Positions 62,101 to 64,000 of a stretch of 64,000 nt of DNA are shown piece by piece. Under the pieces are notes generated by a model. It was not told the DNA's origin, made no database searches, and saw nothing but the letters and a program-made list of their open reading frames with translations. The stretch lies in assembly GCF_031127815.1 (NCBI RefSeq), contig NZ_JARXHY010000016.1, forward strand, positions 62,001-126,000, in the 5' to 3' direction. Each line of letters begins with the position of its first letter. Within the stretch, counting starts at the first letter, position 1. The translations under genes were made by a program, and so were the position numbers. This DNA comes from Pelagicoccus sp. SDUM812003. GTDB lineage: Bacteria > Verrucomicrobiota > Verrucomicrobiia > Opitutales > Opitutaceae.

Positions 62101-63237
62101 ATGCTATCTCGGGCCCTCTTGTTGGGGCTCACCCTCCAGCTCGCCTCGCCTCGCTCGGCCCGCGCGGAGGACAGGCTGGAGTACAAGTGGCAGGACTACG
62201 CGGAAGACGACGGCCGCATCCGCGTCAAATCCCACTACCTCTTCGCTCAGAAGGAGATAAACACTTTCACCACTGCTCGCTTTCAAGGCGTGGTGGACGC
62301 CATTGCGGGAGCGACGCCCACTGGCGTTCCTGCCGACGAAGACTCGGGAGAGCTTCCGCTCTCCGACCTGGTGGAGGAACGCGAGGCTGGCGCCTTCAGT
62401 CTCGAGTACCGGCCCGGCGAAACGATTCTCGGCTTCGAGTACGCTCGCAGCGACGAGGACGACTACCTCTCGAACAGCTACACGATTCGCTATTCGCGGT
62501 ACCTAAACAAACGAAACACCACCCTGCGCACCGCGTATTCGTTTATCGACGACGACATCACCCCTCCCGCAATCGATCCGCAGAAGAAGGAGTCCCACGA
62601 GTTTCTCTTCGGAATCGCCCAGCTGCTCGATCCGAAAACCACTCTCAGCATCGATCTAACCTACAGCGACATCGACGGGTATCTCACCGACCCATACAAG
62701 CAGGTTCTCAAGGACATCGAGATCGTGAACGGGCTCACGCTTCCGCTCATCTTCGCTGAGCGAAGGCCCGAAAAACGCGAGCGATACATTTTTCAGACCA
62801 ATGCCAAGCGGTATTTCGACACTCTCGATGCCAGCCTCGACGCGACGTATCGATTCTTTGACGACAACTGGGACATAGAAAGCCACACCCTCGACCTCGC
62901 CTGGTACCAGAAGCTTGGGGAGAAATGGACCCTACGGCCGCATTTGCGATACTACCGCCAATCCGCCGCCGAATTTTACAGTCCCGACCTGAACCAGACC
63001 GACATCATTCCGGAAAGCTCCCCCGGCCCTGACACGCCCTTCTACTCTTCCGACTATCGGCTCTCGTCGCTCTCCTCTCTCACCTACGGCCTCAAGGCCA
63101 TCTACCAGCTAAGCGAATGGGCGACGCTCGACCTCAACTTCGAGCGTTACGACATGTCAGGCGAAGACGAACTGACCTCGCCCCAAGCCTACCCCGACGC
63201 TTCGATCTTCACCGTTGGCGTATCCATATCGAAATGA
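62101..63237 (+). CDS. DUF3570 outer-membrane beta-barrel
   Basis: 378 residues from the ATG at 62101, chosen because it begins the signal peptide (LSRALLLGLTLQLASPRSARA); an in-frame ATG at 62065 adds 12 residues. The mature chain is a barrel pattern: EYKWQDYAEDDGRIRVKSHY, the interspersed Tyr/Asp strands, and a C-terminal FTVGVSISK. DUF3570 genes are usually found with a small DUF4266 lipoprotein, a thioredoxin and ApbE. Here ApbE follows with a 4-bp overlap but no DUF4266 gene is seen. The role is probably in extracytoplasmic flavin-linked electron transfer. Confidence 0.82.
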   Translation: MLSRALLLGLTLQLASPRSARAEDRLEYKWQDYAEDDGRIRVKSHYLFAQKEINTFTTARFQGVVDAIAGATPTGVPADEDSGELPLSDLVEEREAGAFSLEYRPGETILGFEYARSDEDDYLSNSYTIRYSRYLNKRNTTLRTAYSFIDDDITPPAIDPQKKESHEFLFGIAQLLDPKTTLSIDLTYSDIDGYLTDPYKQVLKDIEIVNGLTLPLIFAERRPEKRERYIFQTNAKRYFDTLDASLDATYRFFDDNWDIESHTLDLAWYQKLGEKWTLRPHLRYYRQSAAEFYSPDLNQTDIIPESSPGPDTPFYSSDYRLSSLSSLTYGLKAIYQLSEWATLDLNFERYDMSGEDELTSPQAYPDASIFTVGVSISK

Positions 63238-64000
63238 CAACGACCAGCCAATCCCCCAAGCTGGCGACAGCCCGACTTCGCTACACCCCCGAGACGCAGC
63301 TCTATGACCTGTCGTTCAAGGCCATGGGCACTCTGTGCCGAATCCTCTTCCAAGCCTCCGACAACGAACACGCCAGCGTTTTCGCGCAATCCGCCTACCA
63401 GTGGGTTTCACACTTCGAGTCCAAGTATTCGCGCTTCCTTCCCCACAGTCTCATCTCTCAAATCAACGCTTCCGCTGGCCGCTCAGCCGTCGCGCTCGAT
63501 CGCGAGGCAAGCCAGCTGCTCGACCTGGCAGGGGCCATCGCCAGCTCAACGAACGGATTGATCGACGCCACCAGCCTTCCGCTGATACGGCTATGGGACT
63601 ATCACCTCAAAGACCGGAAACCGCCGACCGAAAGCCAGATCGAGCAAGCTCGGGAGCTGGTCGGATGGGACAAGGTAAACAAGTGGAGCGACGCCATCGA
63701 GCTCACCGTTCCCGGGATGGCCCTCGACCTTGGCGGATTCGGCAAGGAATGGGCTGTGGACCGAGTCGCCGAACTGGCGGTGGCCCATGGGATACGAAAC
63801 GGCCTCGTCGATTTCGGTCGTGATATCCGCGTTTTGGGTACGCCGCCAAACCGGCCTGCCTGGCACGTGGCTATCGAAGACCCCAATACGCCACAAATTC
63901 CCTACGCTTCCCTCGCGGCCACGGACATGGCCATCGCGACTTCGAACAATTCGATTCGAAAATTCACGTATCAAGGAAAACAGTACGGCCACATCATCGA
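63234..64000 (+). CDS. apbE: ApbE FMN transferase (partial, cut by window end)
   Basis: About 255 residues without a stop before the window ends. Attaches FMN to threonine residues of exported proteins. Seen: SFKAMGTLCRI, FESKYSRFLP, DLGGFGKEWAVDRVAE, the LVDFGRDIRVLG segment in place of the usual LVNFGGDI, and the start of the GHIID end block. The family usually has a signal or lipobox; none is obvious here, so it may act on the cytoplasmic side or the start may differ. It overlaps the DUF3570 stop by 4 bp (ATGA). Confidence 0.88.
   Translation, partial: MTTTSQSPKLATARLRYTPETQLYDLSFKAMGTLCRILFQASDNEHASVFAQSAYQWVSHFESKYSRFLPHSLISQINASAGRSAVALDREASQLLDLAGAIASSTNGLIDATSLPLIRLWDYHLKDRKPPTESQIEQARELVGWDKVNKWSDAIELTVPGMALDLGGFGKEWAVDRVAELAVAHGIRNGLVDFGRDIRVLGTPPNRPAWHVAIEDPNTPQIPYASLAATDMAIATSNNSIRKFTYQGKQYGHII

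Overview
The window looks like a chromosomal segment of a Gram-negative member of the Verrucomicrobiota, most likely class Opitutia and possibly Pelagicoccus-like. This is an inference. It rests on high GC, LPS synthesis (KdsB), many exported glycan-active proteins, a short secreted-protein motif of the form SSDLxxW...FFxAR found in two genes, a bacterial GPP34 protein, and a hemX-like/hemA pair. There is no phage, integron, insertion sequence, rRNA operon or CRISPR array. One tRNA (Lys-UUU) is present.

Layout. 1-2757: the start of a divergent exported protein, and a GH105 hydrolase fused to a BNR-type propeller, with a perfect 21-bp palindrome between them. 2847-8901: an exported hypothetical protein, a cupin/MarR divergent pair, then a sulfur module made of a glutaredoxin-MauE membrane fusion, a persulfide-dioxygenase-like protein with two rhodanese domains, and an SLC13-type anion transporter. 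9383-13976: a stress-type island (DUF892 ferritin-like, double PRC-barrel, flavin reductase-like, transaldolase, two small unknowns). 14242-18990: a very large two-component propeller hybrid kinase and an EI24 membrane protein. 19045-24044: DUF302-like protein, sugar acetyltransferase, lysine 2,3-aminomutase, carA, kdsB and HPr. 24454-29506: a four-gene electron-transfer cluster (DmsE/MtrA-like octaheme protein, MtrB/PioB-like outer-membrane barrel, monoheme cytochrome, NapC/NirT-type heptaheme protein). 29639-34764: TatD, TrxB, an exported unknown, an M20 dipeptidase and a GPP34 protein. 34786-38465: a BNR-propeller lipoprotein and a GH112 phosphorylase. 38756-42616: a degenerate PurH-like protein and thiGHS. 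42658-50341: an exported PEP-synthase-like protein with unusual domain order, ApaG, a sensor kinase, hemX-like and a short hemA. 50486-55445: a PilT-type ATPase, dapA-dapB-ruvA, and an ECF sigma/anti-sigma pair. 55807-64000: tRNA-Lys, a hybrid kinase, asd, an L,D-transpeptidase, a class D beta-lactamase, DUF3570, and ApbE cut by the window end.

How the genes work together. The strongest functional unit is the porin-cytochrome cluster. A NapC-type quinol dehydrogenase, a small periplasmic cytochrome, an octaheme shuttle and an outer-membrane barrel would together carry electrons between the quinone pool and the outside. The ApbE flavin transferase and DUF3570 barrel at the right edge may add flavin-based electron transfer. 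The sulfur module would oxidise persulfides to sulfite and then thiosulfate or sulfate and possibly export the anion. The glycan genes at 349-2757 and 34786-38465 point to pectin, ulvan or other rhamnose-containing polysaccharides. asd, dapA and dapB supply lysine/diaminopimelate.

Non-coding structure is also notable. There is a REP-like hairpin family (four copies, stems that covary, constant ACCTCCGG loop, one inverted pair) and a 44-bp perfect palindrome built from four TTGCAA words.
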